A stretch of DNA of 64,000 nt from Marinifilum sp965230805 (lineage in GTDB: Bacteria > Bacteroidota > Bacteroidia > Bacteroidales > Marinifilaceae). The notes under the pieces were generated by a model. That model worked only from the letters and a program-made list of their open reading frames with translations. It had not been told where the DNA came from and made no database searches. The stretch lies in assembly GCF_965230805.1 (NCBI RefSeq), contig NZ_OZ246019.1:3720001-3784000 (forward strand), given 5' to 3'. The position numbers were made by a program, and so were the translations under genes. This document shows positions 17,501-28,500 of this stretch, piece after piece. Each line of letters opens with the position of its first letter. Position 1 is the first letter of the stretch.

Positions 17501-19426
17501 ATGAAAGCACCAGATCTGTCAAATCCCTCACATGAGAATGAATTAAATGAAAATTTAGAAGCGAAAGAAAAGGTAACTGATTCTCATGAAATTAAAAAAG
17601 CAGAAGCAAAATCTGTTAATTTAGAAAGTTCAGAAGCTAATTCTGATGAAGAAGCTTTTGAAGAAAAAACTGTTATTGGTTCAGAAAATGAATCCGAACT
17701 ACAGAAAGAACCAGATTATACATTAATGGAGAAAGGCGAGTTGAAAAATCGCTTAACTTTACTTCTGGAAAATGAATCTCTTTCGGCTATTAAAGATAAA
17801 GTTGAAGCAATTAAGCTGAACTTTTATAAAAAGCATAATGAAGAAATTGAAGCGGCGAAAAAGAGGTTTATTAATGACGGGGGTGCTGAGGAAGATTTTC
17901 AACTAGGCTCGGACGAGCTAGAAGTTCAAGTTCGGGAAATGTTGCAAAAGTTTAAGGAGAAAAAGTCCGAATTGAACCGAAACATCGAACAGGAAAAAGA
18001 AGATAATCTTAAAAAGAAATACCAGATTATCGAGGATATTAAAGATTTGGTAAATCGCAAGGAGTCTTTCGATAAAACATTTCATGAATTCAGAGAGTTG
18101 CAAAAGCAATGGCACGAAATTGGAATGGTGCCTCAGCAAGCTTTAAAGAACTTATGGGATAATTACCATCACCATGTAGAGAATTTTTATGACTATATAA
18201 AAATCAACAAGGAACTCCGCGATCTGGATTTGAAAAAGAATATGGCTTTAAAGGTTAAGCTGTGTGAGGAGGCAGAGAAGTTGTTGAATGAGCCGTCTGT
18301 GGTGAAAGCTTTTAATACTCTGCAGAAATATCATGAGCAATGGCGAGAGATTGGACCTGTTCCAAGAACTGAAAAAGAAAAATTGTGGATCAGATTTAAA
18401 GAGGCTACAACCATTATTAATCGAAAGCATCAGGAATATTACGAAGGTTTAAAATCTGAACAGAAGAATAATCTTGCCAAAAAGACTGTGCTTTGCGAAA
18501 AGGCAGAGGAAATTGCCAATAGAGAAATTGCTTCTCATAAAGAATGGAATTCAAGTTCAAAAGAGATAATTGACTTACAAAAGGAGTGGAGAACAATTGG
18601 TTTTGCTCCCAAAAAGGATAATAATAGAATATATCAGAGATTCCGAGCAGCTTGTGATTTGTATTTTGATAAGAAACGAGATTTTTACATGGTTTTGAAA
18701 GAAAAACTAAATGTAAATCTGGAAAAGAAAAAAGAGTTGTGCGAAATTGCAGAAAGCCTTCAGGATAGTCAGGACTGGAAAGAGACAACAGATAAACTGA
18801 TTGCGATCCAGAAAGAATGGAAAACAATAGGGCCTGTACCTAGAAAAGTATCAGAAGATCTGTGGGTACGCTTTAGAGCGGCTTGCGATAAATTTTTCCA
18901 TAATAAATCGAATCATTTTGATAATGCAGATGCTGGACAAATAGAGAACCTTAAGCTTAAAGAGTCTTTAATTGAGAAAGTACAAAATTTTGTGCTTGCC
19001 GAAGATAACGAGAAAAATTTAAGTGCTTTGAGGAAGTTCCAAAAGGAGTGGACGCAAATTGGACATGTTCCTTTCAAGAAAAAGGATAAAATTCAGGAGC
19101 TATTCAGAAAAGCTATAAACAGCTTGTATGACCGCATGAATATGGATAGCGAGAACAAGGAAGTGCAAAAATTTAAGACCAAGATTGATACTTTCTTGAG
19201 CATGAGTAATTACGAGGATAAGATTATTATTGAGAGAAATAAAATTGTAAATAAGATGAGGCAATTGGAAAGTGACATTGCTTTGTGGGAAAACAATGTA
19301 GGTTTTTTCTCTTCTTCAAAGAATTCGAGTGTTGTTAGCGAAATTGAGGAGAAAATTGAGAGAGGAAAACAAAATCTCGCAATATTGAGTGAAAAGCTTA
19401 AAATTATTGACGGATTGGTTTCGTAG
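17501..19426 (+). CDS. DUF349-repeat protein, coiled-coil rich
   Basis: 641 residues, cytoplasmic. The first 75 or so are acidic and low-complexity; the rest is highly charged helical sequence. Five copies of the DUF349 signature are visible, each of the form Q-K-x-W-x-x-I-G-x-V/A-P: KQWHEIGMVP, EQWREIGPVP, KEWRTIGFAP, KEWKTIGPVP and KEWTQIGHVP, spaced about 70-75 residues apart between about residues 200 and 560. Each is followed by a helix ending in a W/Y-x-R-F type pattern. The C-terminal 80 residues are another coiled coil. The biochemical role of DUF349 proteins is not established. It is the usual multi-repeat form in this phylum. Confidence 0.88.
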   Translation: MKAPDLSNPSHENELNENLEAKEKVTDSHEIKKAEAKSVNLESSEANSDEEAFEEKTVIGSENESELQKEPDYTLMEKGELKNRLTLLLENESLSAIKDKVEAIKLNFYKKHNEEIEAAKKRFINDGGAEEDFQLGSDELEVQVREMLQKFKEKKSELNRNIEQEKEDNLKKKYQIIEDIKDLVNRKESFDKTFHEFRELQKQWHEIGMVPQQALKNLWDNYHHHVENFYDYIKINKELRDLDLKKNMALKVKLCEEAEKLLNEPSVVKAFNTLQKYHEQWREIGPVPRTEKEKLWIRFKEATTIINRKHQEYYEGLKSEQKNNLAKKTVLCEKAEEIANREIASHKEWNSSSKEIIDLQKEWRTIGFAPKKDNNRIYQRFRAACDLYFDKKRDFYMVLKEKLNVNLEKKKELCEIAESLQDSQDWKETTDKLIAIQKEWKTIGPVPRKVSEDLWVRFRAACDKFFHNKSNHFDNADAGQIENLKLKESLIEKVQNFVLAEDNEKNLSALRKFQKEWTQIGHVPFKKKDKIQELFRKAINSLYDRMNMDSENKEVQKFKTKIDTFLSMSNYEDKIIIERNKIVNKMRQLESDIALWENNVGFFSSSKNSSVVSEIEEKIERGKQNLAILSEKLKIIDGLVS

Positions 19427-19447
19427 TTTTTTGTTAATTCAATTTAA

Positions 19448-19482
19448 AAAGGCATTTCTCATTGTGGGAAGTGCTTTTTTTA
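19448..19482 (+). terminator. Terminator of the DUF349 gene
   Basis: Stem AAAGGCATTTC (19448-19458) with GAAGTGCTTTT (19468-19478), two G-U pairs, 9-base loop, then a T run. Confidence 0.7.
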
Positions 19483-19596
19483 TGGAATTTGGGTTAGTAT
19501 TCATAAATGGAATACTGGTGTTATTACGTAATAAAATAAATCAGGATTTGATGGTTCGAAACATAGATTTCGTTTCTTAAAGACTTATAATTTGAC

Positions 19597-19604
19597 TACT
19601 TTTG
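19597..19604 (+). promoter_or_regulatory. Candidate -7 box for pyrG
   Basis: TACTTTTG matches TAnnTTTG exactly. A weak TTTC lies about 20 bases upstream. It predicts transcription starting near 19611, about 28 bases before the GTG. Confidence 0.5.
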
Positions 19605-19638
19605 CAGCTTTAATAAATCAACTAAAAAAGTTTATACA

Positions 19639-21240
19639 GTGTCAACAACCAAATACATCTTCGTTACAGGTGGGGTAACCTCATCATTGGGAAAGGGAAT
19701 TATAGCATCTTCGCTGGCTAAATTATTACAAGCCAGAGGGTATTCTGTAACCAACCAAAAGTTAGATCCATATTTGAATGTAGATCCTGGAACATTAAAT
19801 CCGTATGAGCACGGAGAATGTTTTGTTACAGATGATGGTGCTGAAACAGATCTGGATTTGGGACACTACGAACGTTTTACAAACGCTCCAACTTCTCAGG
19901 CAAATAATGTTACCACAGGTAGAATTTATCGTAATGTTATCAACAAAGAAAGAAAAGGTGATTTCTTGGGAAAAACGGTTCAGATTATTCCTCATATTAC
20001 TGATGAAATTAAAAGAAACATCAAAATGCTTGGAACAAAGCAAAAGTTTGATGTTGTAATTACAGAAATTGGTGGTACTGTTGGTGATATTGAATCATTG
20101 CCTTATATCGAGGCTGTTCGTCAGCTAAAATGGGAATTGGGACACGATGCTCTTGTAATTCACTTGACTTTGGTACCATATCTTGCAGCTTCGGGCGAGT
20201 TGAAAACTAAACCAACTCAGCATTCAGTAAAATCATTGTTGGAAACGGGAGTTCAGCCAGAAGTATTGGTGTTGAGAACTGAACATGAATTAACAGCAGA
20301 TGTTCGTAGAAAAGTGGCATTGTTCTGTAATGTTGAACCAAAAGCAGTGGTGCAATCTATTGATGTATCTACAATTTATGAGGTTCCTTTAAAAATGCGT
20401 GAAGAAAAGCTTGATCAAACGGTTTGTGAAAAGCTTGGACTTGACTTGAAGAACGAACCTAAATTAAAGGAGTGGACAAAATTCCTTACTCGTCTTCAGA
20501 ATCCTAAATCGGAAGTAAAAATTGGTTTGGTAGGAAAGTATGTGGAGCTGCATGATGCGTATAAATCAATTGCAGAATCTTTTATTCATGCGGGTTCGGT
20601 TAACGAATGTAAGGTGATAATTGAGTGGATTCATTCTGAAAAGTTGAATGACGCAAATTATCAGGAAGTATTAAAAGGTCTGAAAGGTATTTTGGTTGCA
20701 CCAGGATTTGGTCACCGCGGATTGGAAGGAAAAATTTTAGCTGTAAAATATGCGCGCGAAAACAATATCCCATTTCTTGGTATTTGTTTAGGTATGCAGG
20801 TTGCGGTAATCGAGTTTGCACGTAACGTACTAAAACTTGAAGGTGCAGATTCTTTGGAAATGAATCCAAAAACTCCACATCCGGTTATCAACTTGATGGA
20901 AGAGCAGAAAAATGTTACCGAAAAAGGTGGCACCATGCGTTTGGGAGCTTACGATTGTATCTTAAAAGAAGAATCGAAAGCATTTGCAGCATACAAGCAG
21001 AAAGAGATTTCGGAACGTCACCGCCATCGTTACGAGTTTAACAACGAGTATTTAGAGCAATTCGAAGCTGCTGGGATGAAACCTGTAGGTATGAATCCTG
21101 ATACCGGATTGGTGGAAGCAGTTGAGTTGCAAGCTCACAAGTGGTTTGTAGGGGTACAGTTTCATCCGGAATACAAAAGTACAGTAATCAGGCCTCAGCC
21201 ATTGTTTGTGGAGTTTGTAAAGGTTGCCATGGAAAAATAA
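19639..21240 (+). CDS. pyrG: CTP synthase
   Basis: 533 residues from a GTG start; the N-terminus STTKYIFVTGGVTSSLGKGI is the family's conserved beginning. The amidoligase domain covers about 1-270. The class I glutamine amidotransferase domain covers about 290-533, with nucleophile Cys in FLGICLGMQ and the His/Glu pair in FHPEY. It makes CTP from UTP, ATP and glutamine. CTP feeds nucleic-acid and lipid synthesis. A 214-base gap separates it from yidC in the same direction, a pairing common in Bacteroidota. Confidence 0.97.
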   Translation: MSTTKYIFVTGGVTSSLGKGIIASSLAKLLQARGYSVTNQKLDPYLNVDPGTLNPYEHGECFVTDDGAETDLDLGHYERFTNAPTSQANNVTTGRIYRNVINKERKGDFLGKTVQIIPHITDEIKRNIKMLGTKQKFDVVITEIGGTVGDIESLPYIEAVRQLKWELGHDALVIHLTLVPYLAASGELKTKPTQHSVKSLLETGVQPEVLVLRTEHELTADVRRKVALFCNVEPKAVVQSIDVSTIYEVPLKMREEKLDQTVCEKLGLDLKNEPKLKEWTKFLTRLQNPKSEVKIGLVGKYVELHDAYKSIAESFIHAGSVNECKVIIEWIHSEKLNDANYQEVLKGLKGILVAPGFGHRGLEGKILAVKYARENNIPFLGICLGMQVAVIEFARNVLKLEGADSLEMNPKTPHPVINLMEEQKNVTEKGGTMRLGAYDCILKEESKAFAAYKQKEISERHRHRYEFNNEYLEQFEAAGMKPVGMNPDTGLVEAVELQAHKWFVGVQFHPEYKSTVIRPQPLFVEFVKVAMEK

Positions 21241-21454
21241 AAATGGCATGTATTAAATATTGGCTGTTGGAAGAAGATAATTGCCAGATGTCATTTCATC
21301 AGAAAATAGTTAATGGTCATTTGTCAATGGGAACATTAAAAACAGTTTGTTTATTACATATACCTAAAAGATATTTATAATTGAAATAGAAAATTGGTTA
21401 CTTCCTTACTAATGACTAGTTACGAGTGACTAATGCACGATCAAGAAAAGAAAT

Positions 21455-23305
21455 ATGGATAGAAATTCGATTTTGGGCTTGGTGCTCATCGGTGCGATTT
21501 TGATCGGGTATACATACCTGACAAAACCATCGGATGAGGAGATCAAAGCCATGAAGACCAGAGATTCGATTGCTCGGGTTGAAAGATTGCATAATGAGCA
21601 ACTTGAAACAGAAAGAGTTGAGGCTTTAAAAAAAGAGTACGCAGAAAAGAAGCAAGATACTGTAGCACTTCAAAATGAATATGGTGCATTTGCAGGGGCT
21701 GTTCAGCAAAAAGATGAGATCATTACCCTTGAAAATAAATTGGTGAAAATAAGCATCAATACTTTAGGGGGTAAGATTGCCAATGTTGAGTTGAAGGATT
21801 ACAAAACTCACGATGCTGAGAAATTGATGCTTTGGGGTGATAAAAACTCAAAGTTCGGATTGACTTTCTATGCCAGGAACAAAGCATTGAATACACAGGA
21901 TTTGTATTTTACTCCTGTTAACTCGGTTAAAACCGTTGATGCGTCAACGGCTCAGCAGATAGTTAGCATGCGTTTGCAAGCTGGCGAAGGAAAATACATC
22001 GAGTACAAATATTCATTACAGCCAGATTCTTACATGCTTGCATTTGATATCAATGTTGTAGGAATGCAGGATGTAATTTCTTTGAATCAAAGAGATTTAA
22101 CTTTCAATTGGGCTGCCGATATTCCTAGCCAGGAAAAAGGGCACAAGTTCGAGAATCAGTATACCAATATCTTTTATAAATTTTTTGAGGACGATGTAGA
22201 AAGCATGTCTGCATCAGGTGAGGATGAAGAAAGTTTGTCAACAAAAGTAAAATGGATTGGCTTTAAGCAACAATTCTTTTCATCTGTGCTGATTGCCGAG
22301 GAATCTTTTAAAGGAATAGAGTTGAAGTCGGTTAATATGGATGAGCAATCGCCAATTTTGAAGAATTTCTCTGCTTCTATTTCATTGCCTTATCAGGGTT
22401 CTCAATTAGAGAATTACCCAATGAGTTTCTATTTCGGTCCTAACAAATACAAAACTCTGAGAGAGTATGGTAAGGATATGGAATTGCATTCTTTGGTGAA
22501 TTTGGGATGGAAAATGTTTGCTTGGGTAAACAAATGGTTGGTAATTCCTGTTTTCAATTTCTTGGAAAATCACATTGCAAACTATGGTATCATTATCCTG
22601 ATTTTAACAATTATCATCAAGTTGATTTTAGCACCATTAACTTACAAGTCGTATATGTCGACTGCTAAGATGAAGGTGTTGAAACCACAGATCGACGAAA
22701 TTAACGAAAGAATACCCAAGGATAAAGCAATGGAGCGCCAGCAAGCAACTATGGCATTGTATAAAAAAGCAGGAGTAAACCCAATGGGTGGATGTTTACC
22801 TATGTTGGTGCAGTTCCCAATACTAATTGCATTGTTCCGATTCTTTCCCGCGTCAATTGAACTACGCCAGAAGAGCTTCTTATGGGCCGACGACCTGTCA
22901 TCATATGATTCTATTATTGATTTACCATTTAGTATCCCATTTTATGGAGATCACATCAGTTTATTTTGTTTGTTGATGGCAATTACCAACTTGGTATACA
23001 CTCGTATGAACAGCCAAATGCAATCGTCGCAGCAAATGCCTGGTATGCAAACCATGATGTACTTAATGCCAGTAATGTTCCTATTCTGGTTCAATAGTTA
23101 TGCATCAGGTCTTTCGTACTACTATTTTATTGCTACATTATTTACCGTAGCTCAAACATGGGCAATTCGCAAGTATATGGTTGACGAAGACAAAGTATTG
23201 GCAACAATCGAAGCCAACAAGAAAAAGCCAGTTAAAAAATCGAAATTCCAACAGCGTTTGGAAGAAGCTGCAAAGCAAAGAGGTTACAAACCTCCTAAGA
23301 AATAA
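21455..23305 (+). CDS. yidC: Membrane protein insertase YidC
   Basis: 616 residues. One N-terminal membrane segment (about 5-22, ILGLVLIGAILIGYTYL), a large periplasmic beta-sandwich domain (about 75-345), then the conserved five-helix insertase core (about 370-575) with a typical NPMGGCLPMLVQFPI motif and a basic C-terminal tail (KKPVKKSKF, then RGYKPPKK). Inserts membrane proteins alone or with SecYEG. The length is normal for the Gram-negative form. The ATG is followed by the conserved MDRNSILG. Ends with a strong terminator. Confidence 0.97.
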   Translation: MDRNSILGLVLIGAILIGYTYLTKPSDEEIKAMKTRDSIARVERLHNEQLETERVEALKKEYAEKKQDTVALQNEYGAFAGAVQQKDEIITLENKLVKISINTLGGKIANVELKDYKTHDAEKLMLWGDKNSKFGLTFYARNKALNTQDLYFTPVNSVKTVDASTAQQIVSMRLQAGEGKYIEYKYSLQPDSYMLAFDINVVGMQDVISLNQRDLTFNWAADIPSQEKGHKFENQYTNIFYKFFEDDVESMSASGEDEESLSTKVKWIGFKQQFFSSVLIAEESFKGIELKSVNMDEQSPILKNFSASISLPYQGSQLENYPMSFYFGPNKYKTLREYGKDMELHSLVNLGWKMFAWVNKWLVIPVFNFLENHIANYGIIILILTIIIKLILAPLTYKSYMSTAKMKVLKPQIDEINERIPKDKAMERQQATMALYKKAGVNPMGGCLPMLVQFPILIALFRFFPASIELRQKSFLWADDLSSYDSIIDLPFSIPFYGDHISLFCLLMAITNLVYTRMNSQMQSSQQMPGMQTMMYLMPVMFLFWFNSYASGLSYYYFIATLFTVAQTWAIRKYMVDEDKVLATIEANKKKPVKKSKFQQRLEEAAKQRGYKPPKK

Positions 23306-23327
23306 GATCGATAGATGCGATATATAG

Positions 23328-23357
23328 GCCCCACATTTTTTTTGTGGGGCTTTTTTT
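23328..23357 (+). terminator. Terminator of yidC
   Basis: Stem GCCCCACA (23328-23335) and TGTGGGGC (23343-23350), followed by seven T residues. Confidence 0.9.
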
Positions 23358-23766
23358 GTGAAGATTGATAGCTTTTCTAAAATAATTATATACGCTCGAA
23401 TTCATATAACATCTCTTTTTTTAAACAAAAATAAGTTATCAACTGGCTTTGTTGGTACTTGCCTATTTGTATTCAATACTAGCATAAGCTATTTTAAAAC
23501 TTCTATCGATAAATTCGATGCCAATACGATCAACAAAGAGATTCAAAGATTTTGTTTTAATCTTAATTGTTGAGTAGTACATCATAATATAATAAGATAT
23601 GCCCTACACGAAAATCGATAGTAAGATGCCTAAGTGCTTTGTAATGGCCTGTAAAACAGACGTTGCTAGATATGGATTCTCATTGTTTTTTGAATCTAAA
23701 TAAGTGAGATCATGGTAGTTTAAAGTCAATTTTTATATATGTTTGTCCTATTCATTAACTATATGC
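23358..23766. other. Intergenic region upstream of the ECF sigma gene
   Basis: About 400 bases. An open frame of 71 codons (23358-23573) begins inside the terminator T-run, lacks a start context and resembles nothing known, so it is not called. A TATGTTTG box at 23738-23745 is the only regulatory candidate. Confidence 0.5.
23738..23745 (+). promoter_or_regulatory. Candidate -7 box for the ECF sigma gene
   Basis: TATGTTTG matches TAnnTTTG exactly. It lies about 22 bases before the ATG at 23767 and overlaps an alternative TTG start at 23743, which argues against that TTG. No good -33 partner was seen. Confidence 0.42.
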
Positions 23767-24333
23767 ATGTCTAAATCACCTGAATATCTACTTATCAAGG
23801 GTCTTAAGGAGGGAAAAATGGCTTTCTATCAAAGACTTTATGATATGAAATACTCTACATTTCATGCATTTGTGCGTGGTTTGATTAAAGATGAATGTGT
23901 TGCAGAAGATATTGTGCAGAACATCTTTATGAAAGTATGGATTAACAGGGAGAAACTGGACTGTAACCAATCCATTCACAATTATTTGTATGTTTTGGCA
24001 AGAAATGAAATCAGGGATTACTTTAGAAGAAAAGTAAATTCATTACACGTCGAAATAAAAGAAAATACCAAGCTTTTCTACGAGGATTTTGAAGGAGTAA
24101 TGGATGCCAATATGATGAGAGAAAAAATTGACATTCTTATTGCCAACTTGCCCGAACAACGCAGAAAAGTGTATGTAATGAGCAGAGAAGATAAATTATC
24201 TAACAAAGAAATTGCAGAAAAACTTGATCTCTCAGTTCGAACGGTTGAGCGCCATATCTACTTGGTATTAAAGGAAGTGAAGAAGGTTCTTCCAGCTTTC
24301 GTATTCTTTATTTATTCCACTTTTTTAAAATAA
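23767..24333 (+). CDS. ECF sigma-70 factor, FecI-like
   Basis: 188 residues from the ATG at 23767. Sigma-70 region 2 covers about 20-85 (AEDIVQNIFMKVW). Region 4 covers about 120-170, with a helix-turn-helix in LSNKEIAEKLDLSVRTVERH. The C-terminus is a short hydrophobic tail (AFVFFIYSTFLK), as in many Bacteroidota sigma factors paired with FecR proteins. It directs RNA polymerase to the following SusC/SusD operon when released by the anti-sigma factor encoded 89 bases downstream. Autoregulation is possible but not shown by the sequence. Confidence 0.92.
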   Translation: MSKSPEYLLIKGLKEGKMAFYQRLYDMKYSTFHAFVRGLIKDECVAEDIVQNIFMKVWINREKLDCNQSIHNYLYVLARNEIRDYFRRKVNSLHVEIKENTKLFYEDFEGVMDANMMREKIDILIANLPEQRRKVYVMSREDKLSNKEIAEKLDLSVRTVERHIYLVLKEVKKVLPAFVFFIYSTFLK

Positions 24334-24422
24334 TTGAAAAAAAGTCATTTTTTCATTGCGTAGTCAAAGCTAGTCATGCGTTCTTTTAATACAGTCCATT
24401 AAAATGGGATATTAAAAACAGT

Positions 24423-25397
24423 ATGGATAAAAAGACGATTAGAAATTACTATTACAATTTGTGCTCAGAGAATGAGGTGTACGAAGTAGAAAGGTGGTTG
24501 TCAACCATTAAGCACAACAGTGAAGACGATGAGCTTTTAAGAAGTTTTTTGAGCGAATTGCAAATAGATAAGGATATTTCTCTTAATAAAGCTGCCTTTG
24601 ATAAGTTTGAATCTACAATAAGTGACAAAAGGGACAAGAGCTTTATTCATAGAATTGGTAAAATCTACCGATACGCAGCTGCAGTTTTAATCATACCTTT
24701 GTTGCTTGCGGCAGTTTACTTGTATGTTGACAACAAGAATCCGAAAGAGTGGGTAGAAGAGTATGTGCCCTACGGCAAAAGTAAAATGGTACAATTGCCA
24801 GATGAGTCTAAAATCTGGTTAAATGCCGGAACGAAATTAATTTATCCTAAAAAATTCAACAATTCCCTCAGACAGGTATATGTAGCAGGTGAAGCCTATG
24901 CTGAAATTGAAAAAGACAAAAGCAGACCTTTCATCATGTCAGCAGGAGAAGTTTCGATAGAGGTACTAGGTACAAAGTTCAATGTAAAATCATACAGCGA
25001 GGATGATAACATTGCCGTTTCTCTTATAGAGGGATCTATTAGGATGAGCACGAATCATAAGAACGAAATAAACACAAGACTTCTAAAACCTGGTGAGATT
25101 GTTAAGTTTAACAAATTGAGCGGAGAAATCGTTAAGAGTGAATTTATGATCGCTAGCCGAACCCAATGGTACAATGGTAAAGGATTTTATTTTATTGACG
25201 AGTCTCTTCAAGAAATATCAAGCTCATTAGAGCGATATTTTGATGTTAGAATTATTATTGAAAATGAGTCTTTAAAATCAGAAAGATTCTATTCCATATT
25301 TATAAATAATGAAAGTATTGATGACATTTTATCGGCATTAAACGCAAGTGGTAAAATGAAAATAAGAAAAACCCCGGGAATAATTTATATAAACTAA
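24423..25397 (+). CDS. FecR-type anti-sigma factor
   Basis: 324 residues. A cytoplasmic N-terminal segment (about 1-78) for sigma binding, one membrane helix (about 82-101, YAAAVLIIPLLLAAVYLYV), a periplasmic FecR domain (about 115-215, with LPDESKIWLNAGTKLIYP) and a C-terminal DUF4974/STN-like domain (about 250-324). It senses the N-terminal signalling domain of its cognate SusC across the periplasm and frees the sigma factor. The SusC encoded next carries such a domain, so the three genes form a complete trans-envelope signalling unit. Confidence 0.93.
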   Translation: MDKKTIRNYYYNLCSENEVYEVERWLSTIKHNSEDDELLRSFLSELQIDKDISLNKAAFDKFESTISDKRDKSFIHRIGKIYRYAAAVLIIPLLLAAVYLYVDNKNPKEWVEEYVPYGKSKMVQLPDESKIWLNAGTKLIYPKKFNNSLRQVYVAGEAYAEIEKDKSRPFIMSAGEVSIEVLGTKFNVKSYSEDDNIAVSLIEGSIRMSTNHKNEINTRLLKPGEIVKFNKLSGEIVKSEFMIASRTQWYNGKGFYFIDESLQEISSSLERYFDVRIIIENESLKSERFYSIFINNESIDDILSALNASGKMKIRKTPGIIYIN

Positions 25398-25541
25398 CAA
25401 CTAGAATAACCTAAATAATGAAGCCTATGATAATATCCTAAACAGAAAGCAACAAAATAAGACAGAGAATCTTGCCCATTCCCTGCCTTAGTAATCAGTT
25501 AAATTTTATGAAAATTATTAAACTAATAACACTACAAGTAT

Positions 25542-28500
25542 ATGAATTTAAAAACAATGTTCCTCAATTTGACTCGTTCAAAGTTGAAGAAAGTTATTAT
25601 TGTACTTATTATTTCTTTTTTTGGAGGACTTGCACCCATATTTTCTCAGTCAATTTCTGTAAAGTTTAAAGACATTACAATTAAAGAAGCTGTTGAAATT
25701 TTAAGAACAAAACACAACTATTCGTTCTCAATGAATATAAGTGATATCGATATGAATAAACGAATCACTTATAAAGCAAATAAGGTTGAACTAACCGAGG
25801 TTCTAAATACGATATTTAAGGATCAGGGTATTAAATGTTCAATAAATGGAAATATTATAACGGTTAGAAAAGACGACGCACAGGAACAACCCAAAGGCAA
25901 AAAGGTGAGCATAAAAGGTAGGGTGTTTGACGAAAAAGGGGATCCGTTGGTTGGTGCAACTTTAGTAATAAAAGGAACAACAAATGGTACCATAGCCGAT
26001 TTTGATGGTAATTTTTCTCTTGAAGCAAATACTTCAGCAATCCTACTTGTTACAACCATTGGATATACCGATCAGGAATTTGTTATTAATGATCAAACCG
26101 AATTTAATATTACAATGACTCCATCTGTTGTTGGATTAGATGAAGTTGTAATAACTGCTTTAGGGATTAAGCGTTCTAAAAAGGCACTAAGCTACAATGT
26201 TCAAGAAGTTTCGAGTGAAGATTTTATTAAGAACAAAGATGCCAACATTATTAACTCACTTTCAGGAAAAGTTGCTGGTTTAAATATTAACTCTAGTTCA
26301 TCAGGTGTTGGAGGAGCCAGTAAAGTAATTATGCGTGGTACGAAATCGATTGAACAGTCGAGTAATGCATTATACGTTATTGATGGAGTACCAATGTTTA
26401 ATTTTGGTGGCAGTGGCGACATTGAATTTGGATCCAGAGGAACAACAGAGTCAATCGCAGATCTTAATCCTGAAGATATTGAGAACATTTCTGTTTTAAC
26501 CGGAGCAGCCGCTGCTGCATTATATGGTAGTAATGCAGCCAATGGCGCAATCGTTATAACTACTAAAAAAGGTAAGGCAGGATCAACATCCTTAACTATT
26601 ACAAGCACAACCGAGTTTATGAGAACATTCATTACTCCGGAGTTTCAGAATAGATATGGTACTGGAGATTTAAGTTCGGAAGTGAAGGTTGCTGACAGAA
26701 GTTGGGGTGAAAGACTTAATTATGCCAATTATATGGGATATTCTCCAAAAGATGACTTCTTCCAAACAGCAATGGTGGCTACAGAATCTATTTCATTTTC
26801 TACAGGAAACGAGAACAATCAGACTTATATTTCGAGTAGTTATATCGATTCTAAAGGAGTTATTCCAAATAACGAATACGATCGAATGAACTTTACATTT
26901 AGAAATACAACGAGTTTCCTTGATCAAAAAATGAAGTTGGATATTGGTGCAAGCTATATAAAACAGAGCGATCGCAATATGCTTAATCAAGGGATTTATG
27001 GCAACCCATTGGTTACTGCTTATTTGTTTCCAAGAGGAGATGACTGGAATGATGTAAAAATGTACGAGCGTTACAATTCTTCTCGTAAGATATCTACGCA
27101 GTATTGGCCACAGGGCATAGATGAGTTTGTGGGGCAAAATCCGTATTGGATTGCACATCGTAACATAAGAGAAAACGAAAAGGATCGTTACATGATGAAC
27201 GTAGGCTTGAGTTACGATATCTTGCCATGGTTAAATATTTCGGGACGAGCCAGAATTGACAATTCGGTAAACGACTATGAAGAAAAATTCTATGCAACTT
27301 CCAATACTACAATTACCGAAGGATCAACAAATGGTCTTTATGGCATTAGCAGAACAAAAAATAAGCAAACTTATGCAGATGTTCTTGTTAATATTAACAA
27401 GACGTTTAGTGACGACTTCAATTTGCAAGCGAATGTAGGTACTTCAATTTCAGACTTACAAGAAGATGTATTTCTAAATCGAGGACCAATTAGAGTGGAT
27501 GGTATTCCGAATGTGTTTAATGTATTTCAGTTAGACAATGAAAATGTGACTCGCGCACAATCGGGATGGCGTGAGCAGACTCAATCCGTTTTTGGAAGTG
27601 CCGAAATAGGATTTAAGAATGCTTATTATTTAACCTTAACAGGAAGGAACGATTGGCCTTCTCAGTTGGCTGGCCCACATTCTAATAAAAAATCTTTCTT
27701 CTATCCATCGGTTGGTACATCCTTCGTTTTATCTCAAATATTCGAACTGCCTAAACAAATTCAGTATGCGAAGTTAAGAGCATCATATGCATCGGTAGGT
27801 TTGCCTTTTAAAAGGAATATTGCTAATCCTACGTATGTATGGGATAATTCGATCCAACAGTCACAATCATTAACTCATTATCCATTGTTTAATCTTAAGC
27901 CTGAAAAAACAAGATCATATGAGTTTGGTTTGACTACAAAATTGTTAGGACATATCGATTTAGACCTTAGTTATTATAAAACGGAAACCTTTAATCAAAC
28001 GTTTGATCCCAAGATTTCTGTGTCTTCTGGATTTACAACATTATATGTTCAAACAGGTAATGTAAAAAATACGGGTTTCGAATTAAGCCTTGGGTATAGC
28101 AATAAATGGGGAGATTTTTCATGGAATACCAGTTATACTTTAGGATCTAATGAGAATGAAATATTAGAATTGGTAGATAACTATACGCATCCCGAAACTG
28201 GCGATAAGATTAGCAAAGATCGATTGGATATTCAAGGTTTGTCAAGTGCCCGATTTATCCTTAAAAAAGGTGGATCTCTTGGCGATTTGTATTCTATAGC
28301 TGATTTAAAGCGCGATAGTAATGGGGATATTCTGGTAGATGCAGATGGAAAAGTAAGTGCCGTTTACAATGTGGATGATATCAAGTTAGGTTCTGTATTT
28401 CCGAAAGCCAATATGGCTTGGAGAAATAGTTTTAGCTACAAGAACTTTAACTTCGGGTTTATGCTTTCAGCCCGATTAGGAGGTATTGTTTATTCGTCTA

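Noticed and set aside
23358..23573. 71-codon gene after yidC
   Set aside because: It begins in the terminator, has no start signal and has AT-driven composition with no recognisable features.
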